Positions 38,862-50,115 are shown, counted from the stretch's first letter. The stretch is DNA of 64,000 nucleotides from Rapana venosa (GCA_028751875.1 CM054134.1:72523606-72587605); one strand, 5' to 3'. Translations and numbers: made by a program. The notes: generated by a model from the letters alone, not told the origin.

Positions 38862-38894
38862 GAGAGAGAGAGACTTACATCACTCAGTTGAGAT

Positions 38895-38946
<52 letters not shown>

Positions 38947-39004
38947 GCATGGTGTGATGTATTATATACTCTGTGTCTGTGTGTGTGTGTGTGTGCATAT
39001 AATT

Positions 39005-39071
<67 letters not shown>

Positions 39072-39095
39072 ATATAATTAGTGCGTGTGTGTGTG
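38689..39095. repeat. Compound (GT)n-(GA)n-(GT)n block
   Basis: About 400 bp: GT, a GA block of about 150 bp with a GGAAGGAAGG interruption, then three GT tracts separated by GCATATAATTA-type spacers. Confidence 0.93.
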
Positions 39096-39544
39096 GGAGT
39101 AGGCGGGTGCGTGCCAGCTGACGTATGCTTAATTTTGGTTTGAGATTGCTTTGGAATGAAAAGCAATATTGATCAACAGCTTGTTCTTTGTGTTAGCATA
39201 TTCTTAGTATTCTGTGATCTTATACTAGTTTTGTTTATGTGCCTAACATTATACACTGCAAATGCCCTGCAAGGGATTAGTTAAACATTCTGACTTGGCT
39301 TGACTTAAAAAATAATCCACAGATATAAATTTATCCTTCATTTACAGTGCACACTCATTTAGTGTGCACTTTAAGTCAAAATATTGCAAGCCATCCCTTA
39401 AAAATATTCAAAAGTGCAAACTAACTGTAAAGCCAATAAAGAAGAAAAGAAAATTTAGACCCAAAAAATAATCTACCATGAAGAATGGAGACTAGGATTC
39501 TAGGAAACACCTATTATTATTATTTTTTAAATTATTATTCTTTT

Positions 39545-39878
39545 ATTTCGAGGATAATGGAATAAGCACTCATGGGCTTTTTTTCATGCAGTCCCCATGT
39601 GTATGCAGTTTTGTAAATTTTGTCATCTGTTCTCACAGCACACAATGGCCTAGCTCTTCCAAAAAGCGGAACAGGATTTAACGTGTGCGCAATATGTTCT
39701 GCATGCATTCGCACACAGGACCTCTGTTTATACTATAGTCTCATCTGAAGGACTTTTGGGGAGAGTGGAGTTGGCACTCCAGAGAAAAAAATCCTCTTGA
39801 ACGAGAATGGAACCCGGGTCAGCAGATCACGAATACATCACTCTAACCACTGGGCTTTCCCATCCCCACTTCAAATGG
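39545..39878 (-). mobile_element. SINE family A, near full length
   Basis: Minus-oriented. The tRNA-like head at 39878-39800 has an A-box-like AGCCCAGTGGTTAGAG and B-box-like GGGTTCCATTC. A central domain follows (GTCCTTCAGATGAGACTATA, 39760 downward), and the 3' body ends with CATTATCCTCGAAATAAAAG. It is the most complete family A copy in the window. Confidence 0.75.
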
Positions 39879-40337
39879 TACTGGATGGATCCAGTTCATC
39901 TTGACTGTAGAGATTTTTTGTTTTGTTTTGTTTTTAAAGAGTTCAGGTTTTGTATAAAACAGACATACAGTGTATACTACCACACAACCATTGATTTATG
40001 AATCTCCGTCAACACCTAAGTTACATTACAAGTCACTGGTAAACTACACTGAATTTTTCAGGCACTGTGTGATGTGTGTCAGAAGTCAAGTCAAGTCAAA
40101 TCAACATTAATGTCATTTTATTCATGTGGATGATGTGCTGATGTGATGTAGGGAAATCTGTTTTGATGATATGAATTATGATGTAATATTGTAATAGCAT
40201 TCCTTTTTCCTTATCCTCTTTGTTAGTGTCCTGATCAATACTGAATTGTTCAAGATTAGTATCGCTCATGCAGACAATGTGTTACATACTGTATCAGTGT
40301 ATACATGTGTACATGTACGTAAGAGAGGTGTGTGACA

Positions 40338-40697
<360 letters not shown>

Positions 40698-42760
40698 ACT
40701 AACTTAACTAAGTCAGTAAGTGTGTGTGTGTTTGCATGTTTTAAATTACACACATCTTGTTTATAAAATATACTCAAGGTGAGAGAATCTGAACATTCTC
40801 TAATTTAATAAAAATATTCCATGAGAGAAAAATCCCAACAAAACAAATAGTTCTAAACCATTCATGACTATACTATACTTTCATTTCCTGCCCCTTAACC
40901 CCTCTCCCTCCAAAGGTCTTTTTGTTACAACAAAGCTAAACAATCACCGTAATAGTATACTAATAATCAAGATTTTGAATGCAAATTTATTTCAAGGCAA
41001 AACAGATTTTGATATGTTTCAAATTATATTTGAAAAAAACCCTTGCCCTCATAAAAGACTGGAATTGTGTCATTTGAAGTTCTGAGAACAACTTTAAATC
41101 TGATCTTAACTTAAGTTTAGTCTACCAACCTGAGGTGATAAAAGAAATACACATACTGATAGAGGGTTTATCATTGTTAATCATTATCCAGAAGAAGACT
41201 GTTCAGTTCTACCTATGGCAATTTTAGGGTAAACAGATAATTATAAGAACTGGCTGATTTGGGTTGATCTAAAATCTGACCTCCAAGAATGCCTCATAAA
41301 AATAAAAGCTCAATCACTCCTGAGTCTTCTTAACCAAAAATATTAGAAACTTGCCTGAATTTAGCGAATAAACAAATTTATGTTAATTCTACTAATACTA
41401 TGAAAATAAGGCACATGTTTCTAAAATAAAAATAACATTCAAACAACAAGACATATATAATATATATATATCTATAAAATGAAATAGTTTTCACCAGAGA
41501 ATATTTGGTATATTAATTAATAAGCCTCATTTTGTCAAGTCATGGATTAAGACCAATCTGTAATCAAGATTTTCATGAAATGCATAAATTTAAATTTCAC
41601 TTCTAAAGTAATGATGCAGATAAATTATTTCTAAATTCTAGTGAACTGCCCAACCCAAGTGCTTAGAACTTTAAATATATTATTATATATTTGATCAGCA
41701 CATGTTTATGTGCACAAAGGTATTTCTACATGATTGCTTGCGAAACCCTCTCTGAACTACAAGACCCAGTTAAGTCCCAACTGAATAGCAGCTTACACAG
41801 GTCACATGCCTGACACAACAGTGACAGTACAGTGGTGAATGGTGTGACTTGACAGATTATATCCTGAATTGTGTCCCTACTGTCTCTCATGAAATTACAA
41901 CATTTGGTTGGTAAAAATTCTGCATCTGGCTGATGGCATTTCATGATCTTTTTCCTCCCCCCCCAATGAGCTATTTCTGTTAGTGTTATGCATTCATGTA
42001 CTCTCCCAGCATTCAATCTATCTTCTTTCAATCTTTGTCACAGCTGTCAAATTTTTGTTGTTAGACCTTTCCAAGTTTCTCTAACTCACACTAACTAGCA
42101 AGCAGTAACTTCTGCGTGTTAGATGGCAGCTATGTACACATGTCAGCAATGTATTATCATTGTGTTGCCACATACAGAAAGTTACATGACCCTTTTGTAA
42201 AATACATTTGTAAGCATCTCATACAGTCATAGCAGGTACAAAGAGAGTGTCACTGTAGTGTTAGTGCAACATAACCCAACGCTTTATCTATTCACCCACT
42301 GAACACAAGAAAGAAGAAAAAACTGAACTGCCTAGTGGCTGTTAAAAAGTGAATGGGTTATAGTGTATTAAAAAAACCCACAACACCTGACATGTTGCAA
42401 TGCTTTTTAAACAATTTTTTTTTCATTTGGCCTTTGCTATAGCAAAATCAATGTTGGTAAAGATCTATTTTGATCACACCCCATGTCAGATTTATGCTTG
42501 GCTGACTTTTAAACCATAACTAGTAACTTCCTTAATAAAATATTCATAATTATATTTATAATAATAAGAATGAAATATATATCTTCTCTTTTATAATCCC
42601 GAGACCAATAATTGAGCACTGAAAGTTTGCTCTTGTTAATCAATTAAAAATACATATGGCCATCAGGAAATTGTATCATGGTCAGATTTACAAGATTACT
42701 TACTCAGTTGCTCAGTGCATAGATGTTTAAAAAAAATATGTATAGAGTATGTGCCCACAT

Positions 42761-42765
<5 letters not shown>

Positions 42766-42820
<55 letters not shown>

Positions 42821-42894
42821 GGATGAAAAAAAGTTGTGTAAACTTAATCTTTTAAGTTTTACCCTCAATAAAGATAATTTTGGCTTGACTTTAC

Positions 42895-42945
<51 letters not shown>

Positions 42946-43004
42946 ATGCATGAGTTAATAATAAACTTGCTTACCCTGGCGCACACACACACACACACAC
43001 ACAT
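42766..43004. repeat. Three (CA)n tracts at the start of intron 2
   Basis: 42766-42814, 42897-42942 and 42981-43004; all read as UG repeats in the PKC transcript just after exon 2. Confidence 0.93.
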
Positions 43005-43044
43005 ACACACACGTGTAAACAAAAATAAACGTGCTTACCCTGGC
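42961..43044 (-). repeat. Duplicated exon 2 donor (decoy 5' splice site)
   Basis: The 20-mer ATAAACTTGCTTACCCTGGC at 42961-42980 repeats 43025-43044 with one mismatch. On the coding strand this copies the last bases of exon 2 and its GTAAGC donor, 64 nt further into the intron (decoy GT at 42974-42973 versus the true GT at 43038-43037). A (CA)n tract fills the space between the copies. Whether the decoy is used is unknown; using it would insert 64 nt and shift the frame. Confidence 0.85.
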
Positions 43045-43070
43045 ACTGAAATCCTTGCTTGCCAAATCCC
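43039..43070 (-). CDS. cPKC: PKC exon 2: 32-nt microexon in C1A
   Basis: The acceptor is TTTTCCAG and the donor is GTAAGC. The 32 nt complete Trp48 and encode GFGKQGFQCQ plus the first base of Val59. This is the diacylglycerol/phorbol-binding loop of C1A (the Gly-Phe-Gly-Lys-Gln-Gly-Phe-Gln-Cys signature) and supplies zinc ligand Cys57. Only 229 bp of intron separate it from exon 1, against 8.9 kb to exon 3. A near-perfect copy of its 3' end and donor lies at 42961-42980, and (CA)n tracts, read as UG repeats in the pre-mRNA, begin about 34 nt past the donor. Both could affect recognition of so short an exon. Skipping it would shift the frame and destroy C1A. Confidence 0.93.
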
Positions 43071-43299
43071 CTGGAAAACAAAACAATAAATGATGATGAA
43101 CATGTATATTATAATCAAAGCAAAAGAGACTGGTAAAATCAAGCAGAACAATGCAACGTAACTCGTATTGACCCACTGAGATCCTGTTTTCTCAATGGTG
43201 TTTATTTATTTTCTTACCCCCCACGAATGTCGACAGCGAGATCGCTGAAGACAATCGAAACAATCAATCAATCGTCAAGCATTAGATCCGCACACTCAC
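43071..43299 (-). other. PKC intron 1 (229 bp)
   Basis: Short GT-AG intron between exons 1 and 2 (donor GTGAGT, acceptor TTTTCCAG). It holds no repeats of note and is the only short intron in the visible part of the gene. Confidence 0.9.
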
Positions 43300-43442
43300 C
43301 ATATAAAGTCCTTGCAGTGGCTGCAAAACGTTGGCTGCTTGAAAAACCGTGCCAGAAATTTGTGGTTCTTCACTTCGTGCACATTTTTCTGCCTCAAAGC
43401 GCCTCGACGCTGTACTCCTTTCCCTGCTGTGGAATCAGCCAT
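43300..43442 (-). CDS. cPKC: PKC exon 1: start codon, pseudosubstrate, first half of C1A
   Basis: Starts at ATG 43442-43440 and ends in codon phase 2 at the donor GTGAGT (43299 downward). It encodes 47 residues plus TG of Trp48. The start is favoured because it has A at -3 and G at +4, and an in-frame TAG lies 39 codons upstream (43559-43557). The autoinhibitory pseudosubstrate reads [11 protein letters not shown], with Ala15 in place of the phosphorylatable Ser/Thr; in this family it occupies the catalytic cleft until C1 and C2 engage membrane. The exon then runs into C1A: zinc ligands His27, Cys40 and Cys43 are present in the stretch [16 protein letters not shown]. The N-terminal tail before the pseudosubstrate is only about ten residues, shorter than in vertebrate PKC alpha. 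A longer form from another first exon cannot be excluded. Confidence 0.95.
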
Positions 43443-43880
43443 CTTGTAACGGAGACCACAGTGATCAGAAGCCGAAAATGCTCGAGCAAGACAACCTTTT
43501 GCGTGTCGTGCGCAAAACAGTGCAGCGCTAGGAACCGCTGTCGCGTTTTGTTGTGACTATTCGTCGATCACATCCGGAGAAGATGCATTTCCAATTTTCA
43601 CAAATGAAGGCGAAGGAGCTAATAATCACCCCAAAATATGGAACATAAGTGAAACTGCCGCTGAAAGACAAGCCTCCGCGGCTAGGTGAAGGAAGAATTG
43701 CAATGCTGACTGTTTTTCCGCACACAGATCCTTCGTGAGTGTGTGTGTGTGTGTGTGCGCGCGTGGTCACCGTCGAGCCGCGGCTGTGTGTTGTGACGGA
43801 GACAGTGCCGTGCACGGACGGACACAAGCGGCCGCGATGTGCGCATCTGTGAGCGCCTGCGGCGAAAGAGCCGATCTGAA
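43443..43880 (-). promoter_or_regulatory. cPKC: CpG-rich 5'UTR and promoter zone of the PKC gene
   Basis: Directly upstream of the start codon the base composition changes from AT-rich to GC-rich with many CpG dinucleotides, including a GCGGCCGC octamer at 43828-43835 and clustered CpGs at 43500-43560 and 43755-43870. No convincing TATA box is visible, so a dispersed CpG-type promoter is inferred; the transcription start is unknown. A short GT/GC tract (43739-43763) interrupts it. The 5' leader contains an in-frame stop (43559-43557) and at least one upstream ATG, so small upstream reading frames are possible. Past about 43900 the sequence returns to AT-rich, then a long GA repeat. Confidence 0.6.
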
Positions 43881-44024
43881 TTAAAATAAATAAGACGACA
43901 AAGACAATAGCAGGCATTAGCAATAATAACCACTGAGAAGATAGTGATCCACTTCATGTAGGTGTAATTTCTTGTTTTAGGCTAAATGTGGCATAAATTT
44001 TCAAAGGTAAAAACATAGGGAAGG

Positions 44025-44027
<3 letters not shown>

Positions 44028-44110
<83 letters not shown>
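44028..44110. repeat. (GA)n microsatellite
   Basis: About 41 GA units, ending in a SINE A 3' fragment, roughly 600 bp upstream of the start codon. Confidence 0.95.
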
Positions 44111-44115
<5 letters not shown>

Positions 44116-44190
44116 TTTATTTCCACGATAATGAATACGCACCCATGTGCTTTTTTTTTTTTTTACATCCAGTCCCCACCCTTAGGGATA
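44111..44190 (-). mobile_element. SINE family A 3' end next to (GA)n
   Basis: ATTTCCACGATAATGAATAC followed by a T-run and CATCCAGTCCCCA resembles the family A 3' end; it directly abuts an 83-bp GA repeat. Confidence 0.55.
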
Positions 44191-44241
44191 CATCATATGA
44201 TAATAAAATAAACCCAGTACCCATCCACTCACAGTAAAAAG

Positions 44242-44246
44242 AACAC

Positions 44247-44285
<39 letters not shown>
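44242..44285. repeat. (CA)n microsatellite
   Basis: About 20 CA units beside an A-rich stretch. Confidence 0.9.
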
Positions 44286-44288
<3 letters not shown>

Positions 44289-45359
44289 CGCCAAAAAAAA
44301 AAAGAAAGATGAAACAACACAAAATAAAATAAAAAACACAAAACAACCCCCAAAAACCCAAACAATAAAGAAACACGAGAACGAGAGAGAGACAGGGACA
44401 GAGGTTATTGCCTTGGGAGATAGTGTAAGGCACATAAGTCTTCAACTGAATACCGTGATTTGTTTTTTCCAATAGGCCCAACAAATCCCAAATTGAAAGA
44501 AACCATTTATCAATGTGCAGTCACTGAAAGCGGCCGTTTTCCGTTTTCAGTTGCCTCCACCATCCAATTTAGCTGTTCCATTATTGGGTAGCTGCAATAT
44601 TTACGCTTACTGATTGCTGGTTATACATCATTCACATATGCCAAAATTAAAACAGAATTTTTTTAATATATATTTTTTTAATTAAAGGGCAATTGAGTCA
44701 ACTGTGGCGATCAGACTGAAGTCTGTTGCACTTCCAGAAGACTGGAGGTGAGCTACACAACAAACTCTGATGTAGGCCACACTGAGTTATATGTTTCCAT
44801 CTGGAGGATGACATACAAAAAGCTGAACTAGAGTCTGGCATCACAGTATGTTTGACGTAAGACCGGCGGACAGGGGTACCTCGGAACAGCCCCGTAATCA
44901 AATATCTCAAGAAACTTTAAAAGGCTCAGATCTAGGATATATCTCCTAAATCTCTTCAGGAGGACTGACAAAGTCAAAATTGTTATGAGTATGCTCCTTA
45001 GTTGTGGTCGGGCTTACTCACACCATGGCAGCAAAAATTTGGACAGCTGATTTCAGTTTCAAGAAATATACCTCCTCTCCCTTCCACGTGCCCATGCCAA
45101 ACATATTTAAATAAACTATCCAAAAGATCCCTGATCTGATATGGTAGAGGGATGACTACCCATCATAGTCACAGTCCATGGCTGTGGCATGACTGAAGTG
45201 GTTGTCTCTACACAGCAGTGCTTGAGGAGACATTCCCAGGGAAGACCTGACCATGAGGAATAGAAAGCTTCTGCCCAGTGGGTCCCAAGCACACATAATT
45301 ATTGAGGAGAAAACATCTCTTAGGGTTCCAAAACTTCTGACCCTCGAGAACCCTCCCCA

Positions 45360-45625
45360 TCCCAATCAACAAACAAACAAAAAAGATCGCCCCCCCAAAA
45401 AAAACAACCCCACCCAAACACGCAAACCCAGACCAGAACTGGTTAGAGCCCGAGTACATCCTGTGAAAAACAAGACAACCCCCCCCCCCCCCCTCCCCAA
45501 CAAAAAAACACCACCCCCAACAAAAAACAAACAAACAAAAACCAAAGCAACAAAAAACCAAAACAAAACAAAAAGCCCCCAAACAAACAAAAAACCCAAG
45601 CCAAAACAAAACAAAAAAAGAACTC
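45360..45625. repeat. C/A-rich low-complexity tract
   Basis: Long stretch of AAAC, CCCC and CAAA words (for example 45479-45493 C-run); no gene content. Confidence 0.85.
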
Positions 45626-45831
45626 CCAACAGACATGGGCAAGCTGGTTACCATGGAAAGGAAGCCAGGACAACCTCATGGTTAGAGCCTAGCTAGATAT
45701 TATTATTAAAGAGAATATTAGCTAAACCTCCCTGTTCTGTGTTAAAAACCCTTTGAATTCAGTCATCCATCAGTGGACCATGTGTGATGGTAGCTGAGGC
45801 GCCTCAGGGACACTGCTCGCTATTAATAGGT

Positions 45832-46137
45832 GTCTGTTTGAGGGAAGTCTTACCCTGGAGCTGGGTGTCCGTCTGTTTGAGGGAAGTCTGACCCTGGAGA
45901 TGGGTCTCTGTCTGTTTGAGGGAAGTCTGACCCTGGAGATGGGTCTCTGTCTGTTTGAGGGAAGTCTTACCCCGGAGATGGGTGTCCGTCTGTTTGAGGG
46001 AAGTCTGACCCTGGAGCTGGGTGTCTGTCTGTTTGAGGGAAGTCTTACCCTGGAGATGGGTGTCTGTCTGTGTGAGGGAAGTCTGACCCTGGAGATGTGT
46101 GTCTGTTTGAGGGAAGTCTGACCCTGGAGTTAATCAT
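45832..46137. repeat. Minisatellite, 39-bp unit
   Basis: About eight copies with GTCTGTTTGAGGGAAGTCTG and ACCCTGGAGATGGGTGTC. The period is a multiple of three, so the plus strand stays open as a 13-residue repeat (GLCLFEGSLTLEM) over 45900-46121. Confidence 0.92.
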
Positions 46138-46189
46138 CGGTTCGAACTGTTCCCTTGCAAGTCCTGGAAGAGAAGATAAATATAATGAG

Positions 46190-46275
46190 GTCGTGTGTGT
46201 AAATTATACAAGTATAACATCTTGCGCATATGTTAAAAATCCATCCATTTTTCATAAAAAAGTAGATGGACAGTT
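46190..46275 (+). mobile_element. Dispersed repeat family F 5' piece
   Basis: ATCTTGCGCATATGTT and AAAAATCCATCCATTTTTC match the first part of the 30450 copy. Confidence 0.5.
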
Positions 46276-46329
46276 ATGGGTGGGGGTGGGAGGGGGGAGG
46301 AGGGTGGGCCGGATAGGTGATGGGAATGG

Positions 46330-46530
46330 GTTAAAACCCCCTTGGTCCTTTCGGAAGAGAAGGCCATTGTGTGCTGGTGGGAGGTGGGAAAGGATGACAA
46401 CAGATACAAAACTACATACACATGGGAACTAAAGAACCCCCACCCCCCTACACCACCACCACCACCACCAACAAAAAAACACTTAGAGCCTAAGCGCTTG
46501 TTCATCATCCTAAAAATAAAGATATGAAAT
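46330..46530 (+). mobile_element. Divergent SINE family A copy
   Basis: Contains AGAGAAGGCCATTGTGTGC, TACAAAACTACATACACATG and a degraded end CATCCTAAAAATAAAGATAT. Interrupted by a C/A-rich simple tract. Confidence 0.5.
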
Positions 46531-46899
46531 TAAAATGGCTGGAAAATGCCTCCCTTTGGAGTTGGAGGCTTGAACTAGTTGAAGGCCAACCAACACTGGT
46601 AGGCCCTACATGAGAACTCTTACAAGCAGGGCGACAATGCCTGGGTGTTGACTGCTGTCAAAACAACCAATGTCATTGCCCTGGAGGGTGCACAACTGCT
46701 GACTGACTATTCATTCACCAGACCTGGTGGTGGCACCATACAATCTCCTTCTTTCCACATGTTCCCAAAAAACAATTGCCTGGAAACCATTACGAGAGTC
46801 CAGAGATGCAGTTACAGAAAGCTGTTGAGGTTATCCACACAAACATGTGGCCTGACATTTTCCGGCAGTGGATTTTGAATCGAATGTCATTATGTCTTG

Positions 46900-47205
46900 C
46901 AGCTCAGTGGCGGATGGTAGGCTTACATCGAGAAACTTGCCATAGTCTTTCGGATCATACAGTAAACCGAGGTCCTGTAAGCAAAACGCACATAAAAGAA
47001 CCCACGGCAACAAGAGAGTTGTCCCTAGCAAAATCCTGTAGAAAAAAGCCACTCTAATAGGGAAAACAAATACACGTGCGGATAGGAAAAGAAAAAAAAA
47101 AGTAATGGCTGGAGCTGTTCTTGTGGCGACGTGCTTTCCCCGGGAATTGCTAGCAGCCGGAATTTCTTGCAGAGAAATCTGCCGTGACTTAAAAGCGGTA
47201 TAGGC
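46900..47205 (+). mobile_element. SINE family B copy
   Basis: Plus-oriented central domain AGTCTTTCGGATCATACAGT, body AAAAGAACCCACGGCAACAA and AGCCACTCTAATAGGG, and end AATCTGCCGTGACTTAAAAG. The tRNA head is not recognisable. Confidence 0.75.
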
Positions 47206-47284
47206 CTACATACAAATACAACATTGAAAGGGAGGTAGGCCTAGGTAGTTGCTGAGATTATACAGATTTTCAGATCAGCACGTA

Positions 47285-47350
47285 AACGGGGATTGGATGT
47301 AAAAAAAAAAGCGCATGAGTGCTTATTCCATTATAATCGAAATAAAAAGA
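47285..47350 (+). mobile_element. SINE family A 3' end
   Basis: GGGGATTGGATGTAAAAAAA then GCGCATGAGTGCTTATTCC and a CGAAATAAAAAG end. Confidence 0.55.
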
Positions 47351-47375
47351 GTTTAAAAGAGTTTTCTATTTGTGT

Positions 47376-47377
<2 letters not shown>

Positions 47378-47414
<37 letters not shown>

Positions 47415-47430
47415 TGTGGTGTGTGTGGCG
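47378..47430. repeat. (GT)n microsatellite
   Basis: Interrupted GT with GTGGTGTG steps. Confidence 0.88.
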
Positions 47431-47599
47431 CGGTTGTGTGGGCTTTGAACACGCTTAGGGTGTGTTTGTGCGAGCGTATGTGTACGAGCATGCCAGTTCA
47501 TACTTTGCCCTGATCTTGTCCTTGAAAGTAAACAGCATAGTGGGCAGGCCTCTCCACCTGCTAATCCAGGCCTTTGTCTTCTGTACCCTGGCCGGTTAC

Positions 47600-47730
47600 A
47601 GATACTGATCATCTTGCACCTTGTACACCTGATCTTCCTCTCTTCTTCACACACCCGATCTTCTTCTCTTCTTTGTACACCTGATCTTCCTCTTTTCTTT
47701 GTACACCCGATCTTCTTCTCTCCTTTCAAG
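47600..47730. repeat. Minisatellite, 26-bp unit, four to five copies
   Basis: TTTGTACACCTGATCTTCCT and CACACACCCGATCTTCTTCT alternate at 26-bp steps. Confidence 0.8.
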
Positions 47731-47934
47731 CAGACTTTAAATGATCACTTGACACGGGTGTGAATGGTTGATGGTGGTAGATGTGATAGCAGTTTAACTA
47801 ACGAGCGGATTTTTCGCTCAACACCGAGTCAAGTCTTGTCGACCCAGGGCCACCCAGTTCCTGCCCACGGAGCTTAAATTAACACTCGGGGATAGCAGAG
47901 TAGAAGATAGGGAAAAGCAAGCAAGCATGCAACC

Positions 47935-47995
47935 AGCCATCCAGCCAACTAACCAACCAACCAACCAACCAGCCAACCAACCAACCAATCGTCCA
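47935..47995. repeat. (CCAA)n tract
   Basis: CCAACCAACCAACCAACC with AGCCAACC interruptions. Confidence 0.88.
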
Positions 47996-48399
47996 ACCAG
48001 TCTGACAAACACATCTGACACTACTGAGACGATTGACAGCAACAATTTATTGGCTGATTTTTCCATGAAATCTGAAATGGTCTGGTCACACAACAAGATG
48101 GAACAGTCTTTCGAAGATCGTCTTAGGAGGCACAGTTCAGGGAGGTGAATAAAAAGAAGCAAACAGAGAAAGAAATGGGTACATAGTTTCACTAAGTGGA
48201 CTCAAAAAGAGCTTTGCTGAGACCCAGGCATTGGCACATGATCGCCACAAATAGAGAAAGCTGGTTACCTGACTAGTGTTGTGTAGTGTAGATTTCTTGC
48301 CTGCCTTCCCCAAGGTGAAGTACTAGGGCACTACACTAGAATTTTCAGCCAGTGTCTTAAACAGGTTGAATCTGATGGAGCCCATTTCTCCCAAGGTTG

Positions 48400-48540
48400 T
48401 AGATTGCATGCTGCGTTTTTATTCAGGTCATCCATACTATTATCACCTTCGTAGCTGGCCTTCTAATTTCCTACGAATGATAGATGGAAGTTTTAGCGTG
48501 TGCGTAAGATATGCGTCCGTTTGCTTATGGGATCTCAGTT
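48400..48540 (-). mobile_element. SINE family A body leading into a minisatellite
   Basis: Degraded family A body (TAGCTGGCCTTCTAATTTCC; GTGTGCGTAAGATATGCGTC) ending at GGGATCTCAGTTTATATG, which is also the start of the 80-bp tandem array at 48530-48858. Confidence 0.5.
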
Positions 48541-48858
48541 TATATGTAATCTCATTTGAAGGACTCATTTGCAAGGGAATGGATGGAACTAGTGTCACCT
48601 AGGGCAAGGGGGAAATCCCACTTTATATATAATCTCATCTGAAGGATTCAGCTGCAAAGGAACGGGAGGGAACCAACACTAACTGTGCCAGGGAGAAATC
48701 CCGGTTTATATGTGAAGGACTCAGCTGCAGGGGGACGGAGTAGAACCAATGTCACCCAGGCCAAGGGGGAAATCCCAGTTTACATATAATCTCATCTGAA
48801 GGACTGGGCTGCAGTCGAACCAATACCAACTAGGCCAAGGAGGAAATCCCCTTAATCG
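48530..48858. repeat. Minisatellite, about 80-bp unit, derived from SINE core
   Basis: Four copies with TATAATCTCATCTGAAGGA, CAGCTGCAAAGGAACGG, GAACCAATGTCACC and CAAGGGGGAAATCCCAGTTT. The first part is the SINE A/B central domain. Confidence 0.8.
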
Positions 48859-49059
48859 CCGAGGACACCTCAGTAATGCTGCTCGTCAGAGAACCGTCAG
48901 ATCCCGAGTCCAATACCCTTCTCTACAGGGGTTTTCAGATGAGGCCTTGAAGCAACGCACTGACTGGAAGGTGTGCTGCTGATCAAACTGGCTGGATCAC
49001 TTTAACTGCCTCATGTGCCACACATGTTGAAAGCATCATAGTAAATGACTGGTGGGTAC

Positions 49060-49185
49060 ATGGAAGAGGTACACACCACCCTCAAAGGATGCTAGCCCCT
49101 AGAGAAGCCGAGGTCTTTGACATCTCGCTCCCCAATGACTGCATAGCTCATAGGAGGCCTTTTACACGAAGAGCTGGGATGGTTA
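49060..49185 (+). mobile_element. Second copy of the hybrid-SINE body (3' part)
   Basis: The stretch GAGAAGCCGAGGTCTTTGAC followed by CTCGCTCCCC matches the body of the 56740-57037 SINE in opposite orientation, with scattered substitutions and the same following order to the C/T-rich end. Its head is not recognisable. Confidence 0.65.
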
Positions 49186-49794
49186 ATCTAGGGTGATGGA
49201 TCTATATTTGCCATCGAAGTCATTCCAAGATTCGGAAGGTGAGGGGCTTGATGGTGGGAAATAGTAACAAATCCCCAAATCTCACCAGCGTGTTGAGTTT
49301 CTTCTGATCGCAGGTTCGAATCCTGTAAGTCTTTTTTGTTGTTATTGTTTTTTGTGTGTGGTTTTGTTTGTTAGTTTTGTTTTGTTTGTCTTTGCTTTTT
49401 TTCTCCATACTCCAGCCCAGACTGTTTGCTGTGGGCTCAGTGGGAAGACCAGGGTTACCCAGTCCAGCTTTATCTACTTTACGGATGTGATTTTGAAGGT
49501 GTAGCTCAACTTACTAGCAGGTATCTATATCTGTTCATGTCCGGCTGGCGCCAGGACGTATTATATAATAGGAAGTGTAGGTTACGGCTCTGTCAAGTTA
49601 TCCCAAAGCCCATGCACTTTCCATTGCACCATTGCGTCAACCTCATCACTATTGAATAGCATGCCATGAAAGAAAATTGTCTCTCATTCAGTAGCTCCGG
49701 TTGTTCTGATATTACGGTGACCTCAGTTTCGGTTTCGTAAACACGTCTGTGGCTGTGGTGAGAAAGGGTGTCAGAGTCTTCAGGGTCAGAAGTT

Positions 49795-50115
49795 CATAGG
49801 AGAAGATTGATAGAAGGACATCCCTCTCGTCTGGCTCCGCAACTGCTTATCATTGTCGTCAGTAGGGGGATGATTAAGTAATGTCCGGAGTATGTTGGCT
49901 CAGAAAAGGAACCACTGAACACCACTGAAGTGACCCAGCAGCATTGCCGGGCCCATTTGGTGGGTAGACTTAAGGCGGCTTAATAATAACGAGCTCCCTG
50001 TGGACTTCTGACCCGGAGGATACGACATGGCGAGCATAGGCATGGCTGGAGTCGAGATGGGTATGAGCGGCGTACAGCAGCAACACAGGAACTTGACAGA
50101 AGATGAGGCAGCAAA
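49795..50115 (-). mobile_element. Dispersed repeat family E copy
   Basis: Inverted copy with CTGTGGACTTCTGACCCGGA, GGATACGACATGGCGAGCA and GATGAGGCAGC, longer on the other side than the 25745 copy. Confidence 0.6.

Noticed and set aside
38654..39166. 170-codon and 142-codon opposing open frames
   Set aside because: Pure (GT)n and (GA)n translations (Cys-Val, Arg-Glu, Ser-Leu, His-Thr).
43528..43923. 131-codon minus-strand open frame upstream of PKC exon 1
   Set aside because: Lies in the CpG-rich leader in a different frame, has no recognisable family and includes a GT tract; better explained as 5'UTR/promoter.
44698..44910. 70-codon minus-strand open frame
   Set aside because: Not low complexity, but no recognised motif, no splice partner and ordinary length for chance.
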